64,000 bases of DNA. Origin: Roseovarius sp. MMSF_3359. GTDB lineage: Bacteria > Pseudomonadota > Alphaproteobacteria > Rhodobacterales > Rhodobacteraceae. The position numbers and the translations under genes were made by a program. Numbering within the stretch: the stretch's first letter is position 1; each line of letters starts with the position of its first letter. Where the stretch lies: NCBI RefSeq assembly GCF_030733385.1, contig NZ_JASHJC010000005.1, positions 186,001-250,000 on the forward strand, read 5' to 3'. Of this stretch, positions 18,047-27,822 are shown piece by piece. The notes beneath the pieces were generated by a model. It was not told the origin of the DNA, did not search any database, and saw only the letters and a list, made by a program, of their open reading frames with translations.

Positions 18047-19114
18047 ATGGTCGCCTCATCATCCGTCGCTGAAACTGTTGTTCCGACACAGAACGCTCAA
18101 CACATGTTGGATTTGTTTTCGAAACATATCCGTGACGATCATGGCATGGAGTTTTCGATAGATGCCGACGGCACGCATTTCATAGAGCAGGAAGTCTTCC
18201 GCGTTGAGTTTGGCGTGAAGGCGGATGGTTTGCGGGTACGCGTGGTGAGACCCAATGATAGCGCGCTGATCTTTTTCAAAGAAGAAATCGTTCATCATGT
18301 CGAAGAGATTGATGCCGAGGCTGCCGCAGCGATCCGCTGGCACCAGGACAAAGACAACGGCCAGGAAGGGGAGTTGCCGTCTAATTTTCGGCTAATGACC
18401 GTTCTGCAAAGCAGGTTGCTGTTTGACGGGATGCAGCGTGTCACTGTTTACGCCCCGGACATTGCCGAAGACGGCGGTCAGGGCATTCATGTTCGCCTGA
18501 TGATGCCGCTTGAAACCGGGCGGGCACCGGTCTGGCCCCGTATGGGCGCCAACGGTATCCCCATTTGGCCACAAGGGCGGGACAAACTACACGCCCGGTT
18601 CGTCACGATCAAAAACATGAGGCCAAATGACAACGAGATCGACATTGACATTGTACGGCATCAGTCCGGTCTAATTTCTCAATTTGCCCAAACAGCGCGC
18701 GAAGGCCAGGTTGTCGGTTGCATGGGTCCCGCGGGTATGGACTGCCTGCCCGTTCATGCGCGGTACTTTTTGGGCGCGGACCTCACCGGGTTGCCTGCGG
18801 TCGCTCGGCTGATGGAAAAGATGCCCGTTGACGCTTGCGGCGACGTCGTGGTGGCCCTGCCCGAAAACGTCGACTACCTGCCGCCGTCATCCTTGAAGGT
18901 GCACACGCTGGACCCTGCAGAGTTCGAAGAGAAGGTCGTTCCGCTCATGCAGCAGTTAACCGACGAAGAACCCATAGATTACGGCTTCTTTGCAGGTGAA
19001 TTTACGAATGCCCAAGCAATAAGGAAACACTTCAAGCGGGTCTTGTCATTGGACAAAACCACGCAGATCAGCACCGCCTATTGGCGACGTGGCCGCCCGG
19101 GTTTCGGGAGTTGA
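18047..19114 (+). CDS. Siderophore-interacting FAD reductase with N-terminal DUF2218
   Basis: 355 residues from ATG 18047, chosen over the TTG at 18002 because GGAG lies 6 bases upstream. The first ~95 residues match DUF2218 (HMLDLFSKHIRDDHGMEFS..., FFKEEIVHHVEEID). The rest is a siderophore-interacting protein: an FAD-binding barrel (QSRLLFDGMQRVTVYAPD, MRPNDNEIDIDIVRHQ) and the NAD(P)H-binding C-terminal domain (GPAGMDCLPVHARYFLGADLTGLPAVARLME), ending in YWRRGRPG. Such enzymes reduce ferric siderophores in the cytoplasm to release Fe(II). It begins an operon with an AraC regulator, TonB receptor and permease. The DUF2218 fusion is known in this family; its job is not settled. Confidence 0.9.
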   Translation: MVASSSVAETVVPTQNAQHMLDLFSKHIRDDHGMEFSIDADGTHFIEQEVFRVEFGVKADGLRVRVVRPNDSALIFFKEEIVHHVEEIDAEAAAAIRWHQDKDNGQEGELPSNFRLMTVLQSRLLFDGMQRVTVYAPDIAEDGGQGIHVRLMMPLETGRAPVWPRMGANGIPIWPQGRDKLHARFVTIKNMRPNDNEIDIDIVRHQSGLISQFAQTAREGQVVGCMGPAGMDCLPVHARYFLGADLTGLPAVARLMEKMPVDACGDVVVALPENVDYLPPSSLKVHTLDPAEFEEKVVPLMQQLTDEEPIDYGFFAGEFTNAQAIRKHFKRVLSLDKTTQISTAYWRRGRPGFGS

Positions 19115-19117
19115 ACC

Positions 19118-20035
19118 ATGGTTTCTGAACCGTCCTTCCCGAGAGACGTCACGACCTCGCGCGCGGCTGATTTTGACAAGGACTTTGAACTCCGTTCGGT
19201 GAACGCCAAGTCGAACGTGCTTGGCATCGGGCAAATCGAAAGCATACCGATCTGGCCGGGCCTGAAGATGATGCGGGCCAATCTGCGCGGCCAAGTGGCC
19301 TATGAAGCGACCCTGCAAGGCCATCAGGGTCTTATCGTCGAAGTGCGGCTGGATGGTGTTTCCCGGACGCGAGAAATCGGCGGGTCGAGATGCGCGGAAC
19401 TTGGCGCTGGCTCGGTCGAGATCACGGCTTGCCCCAGCCCCGCGTTGTGGCACGTGACAGCGCCTGCACAGGAAAGCTTCAGGACCGTCGCCATGGCATG
19501 CGGTGATGCCTTTTTGGACGCGCTGAATGACAGCGACAGCGAGTTGGCGGAGCGGTGTCACACCTTGATGCATCAAGAGGGCATTTCAATTGAGGCCGCA
19601 ACGCCATACGCAATTTGCCTGGCCCAGAGACTTCTGGACATCGACCACACGGCGCCTTCTGCAAAGTTGAGCGCGGCGGGCTGTGCAATGGAGCTTCTTG
19701 CAGAGGTCTTGCCCAAGGTGTCGATGAAAACGACCGAGGATGACCGGATAGAATTTGCGCTGAATTACATTGCGCAGAACCCTGGTGCGGACGTGACCAT
19801 TTCGCAGATCGCGCGCGCGGCACGGATGTCTCCTACAAGTCTGAAATCGCTGTTCCGCGCATCGCAGGGCCGTTCGATTGGCGCTGTGATGAAGGAGAAG
19901 CGGCTACAACTGGCACGCAGGATGTTGAGCACAGGCACGGGCCTGAAGGATGTTGCGCACTGCCTCAACTATAGTGGTGCCGAGACGCTGGCGCGTGCCC
20001 TCCGGCAGAGTGCGCCGTCCGAATTGTCAGAATAA
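19118..20035 (+). CDS. AraC-family regulator, PchR-like
   Basis: 305 residues. The C-terminal ~100 residues form the double helix-turn-helix of AraC proteins (VTISQIARAARMSPTSLKSLFRASQGRSIGAVMKEKRLQLARRMLSTGTGLKDVAHCLNYSG). The N-terminal ~190 residues are a ligand-sensing domain resembling PchR/YbtA-type siderophore regulators. It lies 3 bp after the reductase gene and 82 bp before the receptor gene, exactly where a siderophore-responsive activator of the receptor is expected. GGGAG precedes the ATG. Confidence 0.88.
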   Translation: MVSEPSFPRDVTTSRAADFDKDFELRSVNAKSNVLGIGQIESIPIWPGLKMMRANLRGQVAYEATLQGHQGLIVEVRLDGVSRTREIGGSRCAELGAGSVEITACPSPALWHVTAPAQESFRTVAMACGDAFLDALNDSDSELAERCHTLMHQEGISIEAATPYAICLAQRLLDIDHTAPSAKLSAAGCAMELLAEVLPKVSMKTTEDDRIEFALNYIAQNPGADVTISQIARAARMSPTSLKSLFRASQGRSIGAVMKEKRLQLARRMLSTGTGLKDVAHCLNYSGAETLARALRQSAPSELSE

Positions 20036-20117
20036 ATGTCTGAATTGCCGGAACGGCTCTGTTTTTTCCGACAAGCAGGTACCTTAGTAAATCAATCGGG
20101 ATTTATGTGAGGGTGCA

Positions 20118-22202
20118 ATGAAACGGAGCTTAACACTCGTCGCTATGCTGCTGGGGTCAACGTCGATCGGCATGGCGCAAGAAGGACAGGATGGTTTTCT
20201 TGGAACCATCGTCCTCGGGGAACGGACGGAACGGGCGTTGTCGGAAACCTATGTCGGCGCATCCGTCTTGGATGGGGACGACCTGAAAGAGACCACTGTC
20301 GGCGAACACATCAATGAAACACTGACTGCAACGCCCAACCTTTTTGTCGAAGGGAAAAGCGAGGTCCCCTCATTGCGCGGCATCCAAGGCGGCGGACCTG
20401 GCGGCACCGTTTCTGCGGGCCTGACAGGTGCCTTGCCACGTCTGTCATTTGTCATAGACGGCGTCACCCGGCCGGTGGTCCTGCCCAACTCAAGCGGTTC
20501 GTCTCTTTGGGACGTGCAACAGATCGAAGTGTTGCGGGGACCACAATCATTGCTGCGCGGGCGTTCGGCCTATGCGGGGGCGATCATCGTCACGACCAAC
20601 ATTCCAACTTTTGAACCCGAGGCCGCCCTGCAATTCGGGTTTGAGCATGATGATTTTCACGGCATCAACGCGGTGGCCAACGGCATGGTCTCCGGCACGC
20701 TGTCCGAAAACATCGCAGGGCGATTGACCTTCGAGTTTGCCAACGGGTCCGATCCGCGACGCGCCACGGATGTGCGAGACCACTGGATTGTTGACTACGA
20801 CAACATCCGGGTTCGCGGCAAACTGTTGGGAGAGTTCGAGACAGGTGCGGGTGGCCTGACACTTAACCTGTTGGCAGAACATCAATCAGGGCAGACACCT
20901 CAGACGAGGAATACCGTACAGACGTCCACGCTTACCGGGCGCCCGCTTGACCAAAGACTGCTGGTCAACGCAGCCTCGGGTCCGCTGGGCATCCCTGCGC
21001 GCACTTTTGATACATACACGAATGTGCTGTCGTTTGATGCCGCGTTGGACATGGGTCACGGCACTCTGCGTTCGATCACGTCCTACGTGGATGACGGTTA
21101 CAAATCCATCCCCGAGCAGGTCTATCCGTTTCCCTTCGACGTCACGGAAACAACCTACACGCAGGAGTTTCTCTATGAGTTCGGACCCGATGAACGTGTC
21201 AAATCTGGTGAGCTCTCAGGCCTGCTAGGGTTTTCATATGAACATCGCGAACAGCAGACCGATATCTCCGGCCTGTTTCAGTTTGTCAGTGATATCGAAA
21301 CCAAATCGACCGCAGGTTTTGTTGACCTGCGATACGGCATAACTGACCAACTGACGGTCTTCGGTGGTTTGCGCGCCCAGAAGTTCGAAGACAGCAGGCG
21401 TCAGACATCCACGTTCGGGCCGACAACCGGCACCCAGATCTTTGATGATACCGAACGCATTCTGCTCCCGGCTCTCGGCCTCGCGTATTATTTTGACGAA
21501 AACAAAGTGCTCAGCGGCTCTGTTCGTACCGGTTTCAATCCCGGTGGATCTTCGGTCAATATCTTTACCGGACAACCCTTTACCTACGACAGCGAAAGCG
21601 TGGTCACCACAGAAGTGACCTATCGGCAAGAAGCGGCAGACGGACGCTATGAGTTTGGGATCACGGGTTTCTACAACGAGTTCGATGATCCACAGCTATA
21701 CGCAGAGCTGGTGCCAGGTAATCGTGCCTCCTTGCAGGTCATCAACCAAGAGGAAGGCAGAAGCTACGGCCTGGAGCTGGATGGTAGCATTCAGGCGACG
21801 GACCGGTTGCGCTTGTCCGGATCACTTGGGTTGCTTGAAACCGAGATTACGAAGCCGCAGACCGGCAATCCCGGCTTGAATGGCAATTCCTTTGGACAGG
21901 ATCCGAGCCTGACGCTCTCGATTGGCGCGGACTATGCGTTCAACAGTGTGTGGAGCATGGATACACGCGCCACTTACCGTGGGGAATCCTACAACGATTT
22001 CAACAACATTGCCGCCGACAAGGTCGGGGATTACTGGATCGTGGATGTCGGTGTCACGGCACGGAAGGGCAATACCGAGTTTCGCGGCTACGTGAAAAAC
22101 CTCTTTGACGAGACAGGCGTCACAAGGTTCGTCGCAGGCAGAACATTTGCCGATGTGACCGACCCCATGACCATTGGACTGACGATGACGACACGATGGT
22201 AG
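20118..22202 (+). CDS. TonB-dependent siderophore receptor
   Basis: 694 residues with a signal peptide (MKRSLTLVAMLLGSTSIGMA) and a TonB-box-like GTIVLGE just after it. The plug domain includes GEHINETLTATPNLFV, PSLRGIQG and VQQIEVLRGPQSLLRGRSAYAGAIIVTT. A 22-strand-type barrel follows and ends in the outer-membrane C-terminal aromatic residue (LTMTTRW). It imports a ferric siderophore across the outer membrane using TonB/ExbBD energy, which are not encoded here. Sandwiched between a PchR-like regulator and a permease, with a 7-base overlap to the latter. Confidence 0.95.
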   Translation: MKRSLTLVAMLLGSTSIGMAQEGQDGFLGTIVLGERTERALSETYVGASVLDGDDLKETTVGEHINETLTATPNLFVEGKSEVPSLRGIQGGGPGGTVSAGLTGALPRLSFVIDGVTRPVVLPNSSGSSLWDVQQIEVLRGPQSLLRGRSAYAGAIIVTTNIPTFEPEAALQFGFEHDDFHGINAVANGMVSGTLSENIAGRLTFEFANGSDPRRATDVRDHWIVDYDNIRVRGKLLGEFETGAGGLTLNLLAEHQSGQTPQTRNTVQTSTLTGRPLDQRLLVNAASGPLGIPARTFDTYTNVLSFDAALDMGHGTLRSITSYVDDGYKSIPEQVYPFPFDVTETTYTQEFLYEFGPDERVKSGELSGLLGFSYEHREQQTDISGLFQFVSDIETKSTAGFVDLRYGITDQLTVFGGLRAQKFEDSRRQTSTFGPTTGTQIFDDTERILLPALGLAYYFDENKVLSGSVRTGFNPGGSSVNIFTGQPFTYDSESVVTTEVTYRQEAADGRYEFGITGFYNEFDDPQLYAELVPGNRASLQVINQEEGRSYGLELDGSIQATDRLRLSGSLGLLETEITKPQTGNPGLNGNSFGQDPSLTLSIGADYAFNSVWSMDTRATYRGESYNDFNNIAADKVGDYWIVDVGVTARKGNTEFRGYVKNLFDETGVTRFVAGRTFADVTDPMTIGLTMTTRW

Positions 22203-23419
22203 AAGCGGTGACGGTTGAGGAACGCAACGTCCTGAAAAGTGTGGCCGTCCTGACCTTCTCGGCCGGGTTTGTCGCGCAGTTCTTCGCGCAGGGGGTGTCG
22301 CTTTTTCTGCGCGATGCGGGGGTCGCCTCAAACGTCATTGGCCTGATCTATCTGGCGGCCATTCCCTATACGCTGCGCTTTGTCTGGGCGCCGCTCATAG
22401 ACCGCAGTTCGCTTGGTGGCAGGGGACGGTTCGACCGTTGGATTCTGGTTTCCAATGCCGCGCTGTGTTTGCTTTTGGTTGTTCTCGCTGTCCTGAAACC
22501 GTCAGAACAGGCTCTGTTGATCATATTGGTTGTCGGCGCGGCGATGCTCGTGCTCGGCACGCTTCAAACCGCCTTAGGGGGTCTCTTGGTGGAGGGTCTC
22601 TCCGCGACCCTCTATCCGCGCGGCGCCTCCCTTCAGGCGGCAACATCTGCCGCGGCGGGCATGGTGCTGGGCGGATGCGTGCTGTACCTGATTGGCCCGC
22701 TCGGCTGGGGGCCGGTTGTCTGGGCTTTGTTTACAGTCTGTCTGGCGATCACGGTGTTGGCGGCGCTGGCCCTGACCCTTGATCACAACGCGACGGCATC
22801 TCGGGGAAAGCAGCCCAGGTTGTGGGACCAGTTTTCGGTGTTCAAGGACGCGCGCGCCAGACGATTGTTGCTTGTTTCGGTGAGTGTCAGTGCCGCGGTG
22901 GTCATTCCATACGCCTCCAAGTCGGTATTGCTGATAGATGCAGGCTTTTCAATTTCCGACAGTGGGTTGATAGGCATCGTCGCTGGGAATGCGGCCGGTT
23001 TCTGCGGTGCATTGCTTGTCCGACCGCTGATCGAAAGAAAAGGCGGTTACTTCGCGCTCACGTTGCTGGCAGGCTTGAACGTGACCGTCGTGATTTGTCT
23101 GATCTTGAGCCTCGGAACAGAGCCCGGGGCCGCCGCGATCGTCACGCTTGTTCTGTTTGCCAATTTCAGCGTTTTTGCTGCGTATACCGCGGGCCGGTCG
23201 GTTTTGATGCCACTTTGCTCACCCGGGCAACAAGCCACACAGCTTGCAAGTTTCGTGGGAGTAGAGGCTGTTCTCTATCTCATTATCGCCGGAGCGGGAG
23301 TATCAAGTCTGGATAAAGTTGGCCTAATTCCACTACTATCGGTTGGCGCAGGTTTATCGTTGGTCGGCTGTTTGCTGGCGTCTCGTGCGCGCGATCGCCC
23401 GACTGTCGTGGCAAGCTAA
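22196..23419 (+). CDS. MFS siderophore permease, RhtX/FptX/AmpG-like
   Basis: 407 residues of about 12 hydrophobic helices. The N-terminal part (FFAQGVSLFLRDAGVASNVIGLIYLAAIPYTLRFVWAPLIDR) is the signature of the AmpG-like MFS branch that includes the RhtX and FptX inner-membrane siderophore permeases. The gene overlaps the receptor by 7 bases, as rhtX/fptX genes commonly accompany their receptors. It would carry the ferric siderophore across the inner membrane without an ABC transporter. A GTG at 22208 is an alternative start. The substrate siderophore is unknown; no synthesis genes are present, so a foreign siderophore is likely. Confidence 0.88.
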   Translation: MVEAVTVEERNVLKSVAVLTFSAGFVAQFFAQGVSLFLRDAGVASNVIGLIYLAAIPYTLRFVWAPLIDRSSLGGRGRFDRWILVSNAALCLLLVVLAVLKPSEQALLIILVVGAAMLVLGTLQTALGGLLVEGLSATLYPRGASLQAATSAAAGMVLGGCVLYLIGPLGWGPVVWALFTVCLAITVLAALALTLDHNATASRGKQPRLWDQFSVFKDARARRLLLVSVSVSAAVVIPYASKSVLLIDAGFSISDSGLIGIVAGNAAGFCGALLVRPLIERKGGYFALTLLAGLNVTVVICLILSLGTEPGAAAIVTLVLFANFSVFAAYTAGRSVLMPLCSPGQQATQLASFVGVEAVLYLIIAGAGVSSLDKVGLIPLLSVGAGLSLVGCLLASRARDRPTVVAS

Positions 23420-23847
23420 TCTGCGCCTGCAACCTGCAATCCTGTCCTTCAACTACGCAAGGAGTTCGCTTGAGCAGCGAACGGCGGCTATGCAGGCTGC
23501 AGGCGCAGACAGTTTGAACGGTCACGAATGTCCACTAAGGGCCGCGACAATCAAGTTGAGCAGCTTTATTGCCCCTCAAGAACGATTGTCAGAAAATCAT
23601 CCCTCCACTCCCGGACCTACGACGCGAGCGGGTAAATCTCTACTTTCTGGTCGTCCTCGCTTATATTCCCAAGGACATGCCGAGCGGTGGATTGATAAAA
23701 AGCAGCTCCACGCACCCACGCTTGGTGGAAAACCGCCCGGAAGGGCCTGTCAACTATCTGAAAATCAGGCTATGCCTAGGGTTGTATTGAATAACTACCT
23801 TGCGCCAGCCCATTGTACAGTGCGCGCACAAAATTTGGCAGAATGCG
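23420..23847. other. Intergenic region without a gene
   Basis: About 430 bp between the permease and the helicase-PLD gene. Open frames here lack ribosome sites and family features. A stretch around 23518-23560 (GGTCACGAATGTCCACTAAGGG) resembles the degenerate motif near 14.05 kb. The last 100 bp are AT-richer and should include the helicase promoter. Confidence 0.45.
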
Positions 23848-26800
23848 ATGAATAATGGGTTCCATGAGACTTTAGGCTATTGGCGTGCATCGCTGGCGGA
23901 TGGTGCATTGGGGCGGGGTCGCTTCAGGCAACGGGATCGGAAGGATTTCATCGAACTGTCGAAAAACACGCTGCGCGATGGAGTGCTGCCTAAGGACCAG
24001 GTCCGCAAAGTTTTTGAAGGACAGAAGCCGGATACCAAGGTGGTAGCCGTACAAATCTGGCCGATGGTCATGGCCCGGAGAACTTCCCACGGTGCGACTA
24101 TATCCAATGGTTTTCCAGAAATCGTCGCACCTGTAGTTACGGAGGCGATTGTCGATAGAGACGGCAACATTCGCCCATCCCGAAATGTCATTGCGAGAGA
24201 CGTTCTGAAACCACTACCCAACGATGTATTTTCACTCGGCAAGGTTGAAGATTTCGATACCTTTCTTTCAGCATCACCTTTCTCGCCAGGTGAAAATTCC
24301 CATGTATGGGACGAATATCTAAAACACTGTCGTGCAATGCTCGATGCCGTATCGCCTGGATGGCCATCTGACGATGACAGTTATGTCTCTGCTGGTGTGG
24401 GATTTATGGCTGTCGCTGGTGAGGCCGCCGCAGCTATTGCTCAGGTTATCAGCCTCTACGACACGCTACTTGGCGAAAAACTCAACGCGCCGCTCTTACA
24501 GAATCTGGCCGGACCGCCTTCAACCAAAAAGGGGCTTTCCCCTCAGACAGAAGCGACCTTCATAAATCGACTAGGACATGCCAGCGATGAATTTCCGCTC
24601 GCAGATCATCAACGTCAGGTTCTTTCATATCTTTCAACCGGAAAACCTGGCGATGTGCTTGCTGTCAACGGGCCTCCCGGAACAGGCAAGACGACTATGC
24701 TCTTGTCGGCCATTGCAGATGCCTGGGTTCGCGCGGCGCTGGAGGAAAGCACACCGCCCGTTGTCGTCGCGGCGTCCACCAACAACCAGGCTGTAACAAA
24801 CATTATCGACGCATTCGGCAAGGACTTCTCCGAAGGCGAAGGTCCATTTGCGGGTCGTTGGTTGCCTGACCTCAAAAGCTACGGGTTGTTTCTTCCAGCA
24901 AAATCAAAAGAGGCCGAGGCTGCTCGCCGGTATCAAACTGAGCGGTTCTTCAATGAATTAGAAAGCCATGAATATATTCCCCGGGCCAGAGACGCTTTTC
25001 TAAAGGCTGGGAAATCGGCATTTCCTGACCTCGAAAATCCCGATGTGAAAGAGATCGTATCGTCGTTGCATAAGCGGATTTCTGAAGAGGTTGCGAAACT
25101 GTCTGATGCGGACAATTCGCGGAAATGGGTTGAAGAGGCAACATCGAAAGTTGCTAACCTGTTGGGCGATGACGCCGAGACAGCTTTGCTGCAGCTGGAA
25201 AAAGCTATGCAGGACGGCGCTGCAGAGCTTGAGCTTCACAAGGCTTGGGAATCCGGGTGGGCCAAACATCAGGCTGATGAATCTGTCTTTCTCGCAATGT
25301 TTAGCTTTCTTCCATCTGTGGCTCGAAAAAGAGTGATGAAAGGGCGTGTTGCGCTGGAAGCCATGGGCTGCACGCTGGATTTCTCCGATAATCGCTCGGT
25401 TGAAAGTCTAGGGAATAGCCTTCGAGATGCGGTTCGTGTCGCACAGGAGGCTGCTCAATCCTCTGGTGCCAGATATGAGGCAGCCCGATCTGCGTTAGAC
25501 AATCTAGATCAGGGACAGAGAGCGTGGGCGCGCGCAACGGAAAATCTGAAAGCACCGGCCGTTCCTGTGACTGATGCAGTGGTCGTCGATAGGTTTGCCG
25601 ATTGTCACATCCGGTTTCTTCTTTTCCGACTGGCTTGCCATTATTGGGAGGGACGGTGGCTTCTGGAAATAGAAGATAATCTGGACGACATCGTGGCGTC
25701 GCATCGGAAAACCGGGCGGAAAACCGTCGAACCACGCTGGCACCGCCGTATGATGCTGACACCCTGTGCTGTCTCCACGTTTGCGAGCTTGCCAGGCAAA
25801 ATGAGCTTTGGTCTCAAGTCTGGCGGTGAATGGGGCAAAGGCTATTTATTCGACTTCATCGATTTGCTGATTGTTGACGAAGCCGGACAAGTCTTGCCAG
25901 AGGTTGCGGCACCGTCGTTCGCGTTGGCAAAGCGCACCATTGTTATTGGCGACACCCAACAGATTGAGCCAATCTCATCGGTGTCTAAAGCTGTCGATAT
26001 CGGCAACCTGCAAAGTGCGGGTTTTCTAAAAGAAACCTATGCTGAAGCCGATTTGGCGACACTGTCAGCTGCTGGCATGCGTAGTGTTGACGGCAGCATA
26101 ATGCGTCTCGCCCAGCAAGCATGCGCCTACGCGCCTTACCCGGAACTGGAGCGTGGGCTTTACCTGTTCGAACATCGGCGCTGCTATGACGAAATCATCA
26201 ATTTCAGCAACAAGCTCTGCTATAAGGGGTCGCTGAAACCGATGCGGGGCAATGCGCCTGAGGGCCGCATTGTACCGTCGATGGGCTACCTACATATCGA
26301 TGGTATGGCCGTGAGCTATGGCGGCAGCCGCGCAAATGCGACTGAGGCTGCAACAATTGCAGACTGGCTCGCGGAAAGTCGGCAGGATCTTGAAGGCCAG
26401 TACAACAAAAAACTGGAAGATATAGTCGGTGTAGTCACCCCCTTCGGACGGCAGGTGCAAGAAATCAAACGCGCTTGTGCCGAGCGAGGCATTGACGCGA
26501 AAATGACCGTTGGCACGGTTCACTCACTTCAAGGGGCTGAACGACCGGTCATCCTATTTTCACCAGTCTATTCCAAACACGCCGACGGGCATTTCATCGA
26601 CATGTCACCAAGTATGCTGAATGTGACCGCGTCTCGCGCAAAAGACAGCTTCCTTGTCTTTGGTGATATGGACGTGTTTTCGTCAGCTGTGAAAGGTACG
26701 CCTAGATCGGTCTTGGCTGAATGTCTGTTCTCTCAACGCGAGGGGGTGCTTGAGTTTACTGCGCAACCGCGCTCCGATCTTCAGGATTCAAGTCACCCGC

Positions 26801-27264
26801 TTTCGACATTGAGAGACGCAGAAGAACACGACCGGTTCCTAAAAGATGCCCTGTCCACAGCCCGCGAAATGACCATCGTCAGCCCATGGGTCATTGCCTC
26901 AACAATGAAACGTGCTGGGTTGCTCGATGCCTTCCAAAGAGCGGTGGCGCGCGGGGCAGAAATCGATGTGTTCGCGGATCCTCTGTTGAACCAATTGAAG
27001 TACGACGATGGCGCAACACAGCTGGAAGCAGCAAAATCGGCGCTGCAGGAAGCGGGTGTTCGTGTTCACGAGGTGCGTCGGCTGCATAGTAAGATTGTCA
27101 TCGTCGACGCCAACCGTCTTTGCATCGGATCCTACAATTGGCTGAGCGCTGATCGAAAAGGCCGATATGCCCGCCATGAAACGTCAATCGTCTACAATGG
27201 CTCGCATCTTCAAAGCGAGATTGATGTCATCAAGCAAAGTCTCGGTGCTCGCGAGAAACGCTAA
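23848..27264 (+). CDS. SF1 (Upf1/DNA2-like) helicase fused to a PLD nuclease domain; Mokosh type II-like
   Basis: 1138 residues from ATG 23848 (a TTG at 23800 is also in frame; neither has a strong ribosome site). Helicase motifs are complete: Walker A GPPGTGKTT near residue 275, a long coiled insertion, motif II VDEAGQ near residue 677, motif III GDTQQIEP, and motifs V-VI GTVHSLQGAERPVI and NVTASRAKDSFLVFGD. The last ~180 residues are a phospholipase-D-fold nuclease with one HxK motif (H1080-S-K1082, then D and GSYNW), implying dimerisation to form an active site. COG1112-type helicase plus PLD in one chain is the architecture reported for the single-gene Mokosh type II anti-phage system. 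Stands alone, flanked by long non-coding gaps. Confidence 0.85.
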   Translation: MNNGFHETLGYWRASLADGALGRGRFRQRDRKDFIELSKNTLRDGVLPKDQVRKVFEGQKPDTKVVAVQIWPMVMARRTSHGATISNGFPEIVAPVVTEAIVDRDGNIRPSRNVIARDVLKPLPNDVFSLGKVEDFDTFLSASPFSPGENSHVWDEYLKHCRAMLDAVSPGWPSDDDSYVSAGVGFMAVAGEAAAAIAQVISLYDTLLGEKLNAPLLQNLAGPPSTKKGLSPQTEATFINRLGHASDEFPLADHQRQVLSYLSTGKPGDVLAVNGPPGTGKTTMLLSAIADAWVRAALEESTPPVVVAASTNNQAVTNIIDAFGKDFSEGEGPFAGRWLPDLKSYGLFLPAKSKEAEAARRYQTERFFNELESHEYIPRARDAFLKAGKSAFPDLENPDVKEIVSSLHKRISEEVAKLSDADNSRKWVEEATSKVANLLGDDAETALLQLEKAMQDGAAELELHKAWESGWAKHQADESVFLAMFSFLPSVARKRVMKGRVALEAMGCTLDFSDNRSVESLGNSLRDAVRVAQEAAQSSGARYEAARSALDNLDQGQRAWARATENLKAPAVPVTDAVVVDRFADCHIRFLLFRLACHYWEGRWLLEIEDNLDDIVASHRKTGRKTVEPRWHRRMMLTPCAVSTFASLPGKMSFGLKSGGEWGKGYLFDFIDLLIVDEAGQVLPEVAAPSFALAKRTIVIGDTQQIEPISSVSKAVDIGNLQSAGFLKETYAEADLATLSAAGMRSVDGSIMRLAQQACAYAPYPELERGLYLFEHRRCYDEIINFSNKLCYKGSLKPMRGNAPEGRIVPSMGYLHIDGMAVSYGGSRANATEAATIADWLAESRQDLEGQYNKKLEDIVGVVTPFGRQVQEIKRACAERGIDAKMTVGTVHSLQGAERPVILFSPVYSKHADGHFIDMSPSMLNVTASRAKDSFLVFGDMDVFSSAVKGTPRSVLAECLFSQREGVLEFTAQPRSDLQDSSHPLSTLRDAEEHDRFLKDALSTAREMTIVSPWVIASTMKRAGLLDAFQRAVARGAEIDVFADPLLNQLKYDDGATQLEAAKSALQEAGVRVHEVRRLHSKIVIVDANRLCIGSYNWLSADRKGRYARHETSIVYNGSHLQSEIDVIKQSLGAREKR

Positions 27265-27768
27265 CTCCTCCACGAAATCACTCTTTTCACCCAGCCTGCC
27301 GTGCCCTGGCAGGGTGGTTTCACGCGGTCGGCTATCTGCGCTGTTTGATGTGGTAAAGCGACATACTTTCCGTCTAAAAGCGCCAATCTTCTTGTTGATG
27401 CAGTGAATCTAACTTGCTAAAATATAAAGATATTATGGAGCTTCAGATGCCAAAACTGGTGCTATCTTACAATCCCCTGTGACTATCGTAGCAGAGTGGT
27501 TGTGGCGATGCTAATCTTCTCCAAATACCAGATGAGACCAAACGCATAATCCTGCCGTTTCGCAAGGCATCATCTTGACCGCCGAATCCAAGGTCGCGCT
27601 GCGAGTGTAAGATGCTGGCTATGGTTTTTTCAGGATCACCAGAAAACGCTCATGGGCATGCCCAAGATAGAGAAGTCACCATCCGCTCGCCCCAGATTTC
27701 GCGAGTGACGATAAGCCAGACGTCTCTGCACTCATCAACGGCACCGGGGCATCGTCACCACATCCGGC
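27265..27768. other. Intergenic region without a gene
   Basis: About 500 bp, AT-rich in 27400-27500. A GC-rich hairpin CCTGCC/GGCAGG (27295-27300 with 27308-27313) sits 30 bp after the helicase stop but lacks a good T-tract. No ORF or RNA gene is convincing. Confidence 0.4.
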
Positions 27769-27805
27769 TTGACGCATCCGGACCCGTTATTCGTATACTA
27801 ACGAA
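27769..27805 (+). promoter_or_regulatory. Promoter and MarR-type operator of the enamidase gene
   Basis: TTGACG (27769-27774) and TATACT (27794-27799) look like -35 and -10 boxes with a slightly long 19-base spacer. The -10 box lies inside an imperfect inverted repeat, TTCGTATACTAACGAA (27790-27805, 5-bp perfect outer arms), placed 17 bases before the start codon. A near-copy sits at the same distance from the start of the divergent-end operon (36531-36546). Confidence 0.6.
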
Positions 27806-27822
27806 ACGGAGGAGGTGGGACC

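Noticed and set aside
20047..20067. Terminator after the AraC gene (GCCG-GAA-CGGC followed by T6)
   Set aside because: The stem is only 4 bp and the receptor gene 50 bp downstream appears to belong to the same uptake operon.
23343..23855. 170-codon plus-strand frame between the permease and helicase genes
   Set aside because: It begins inside the permease gene in another frame, has no ribosome site and its sequence shows no protein-like pattern.
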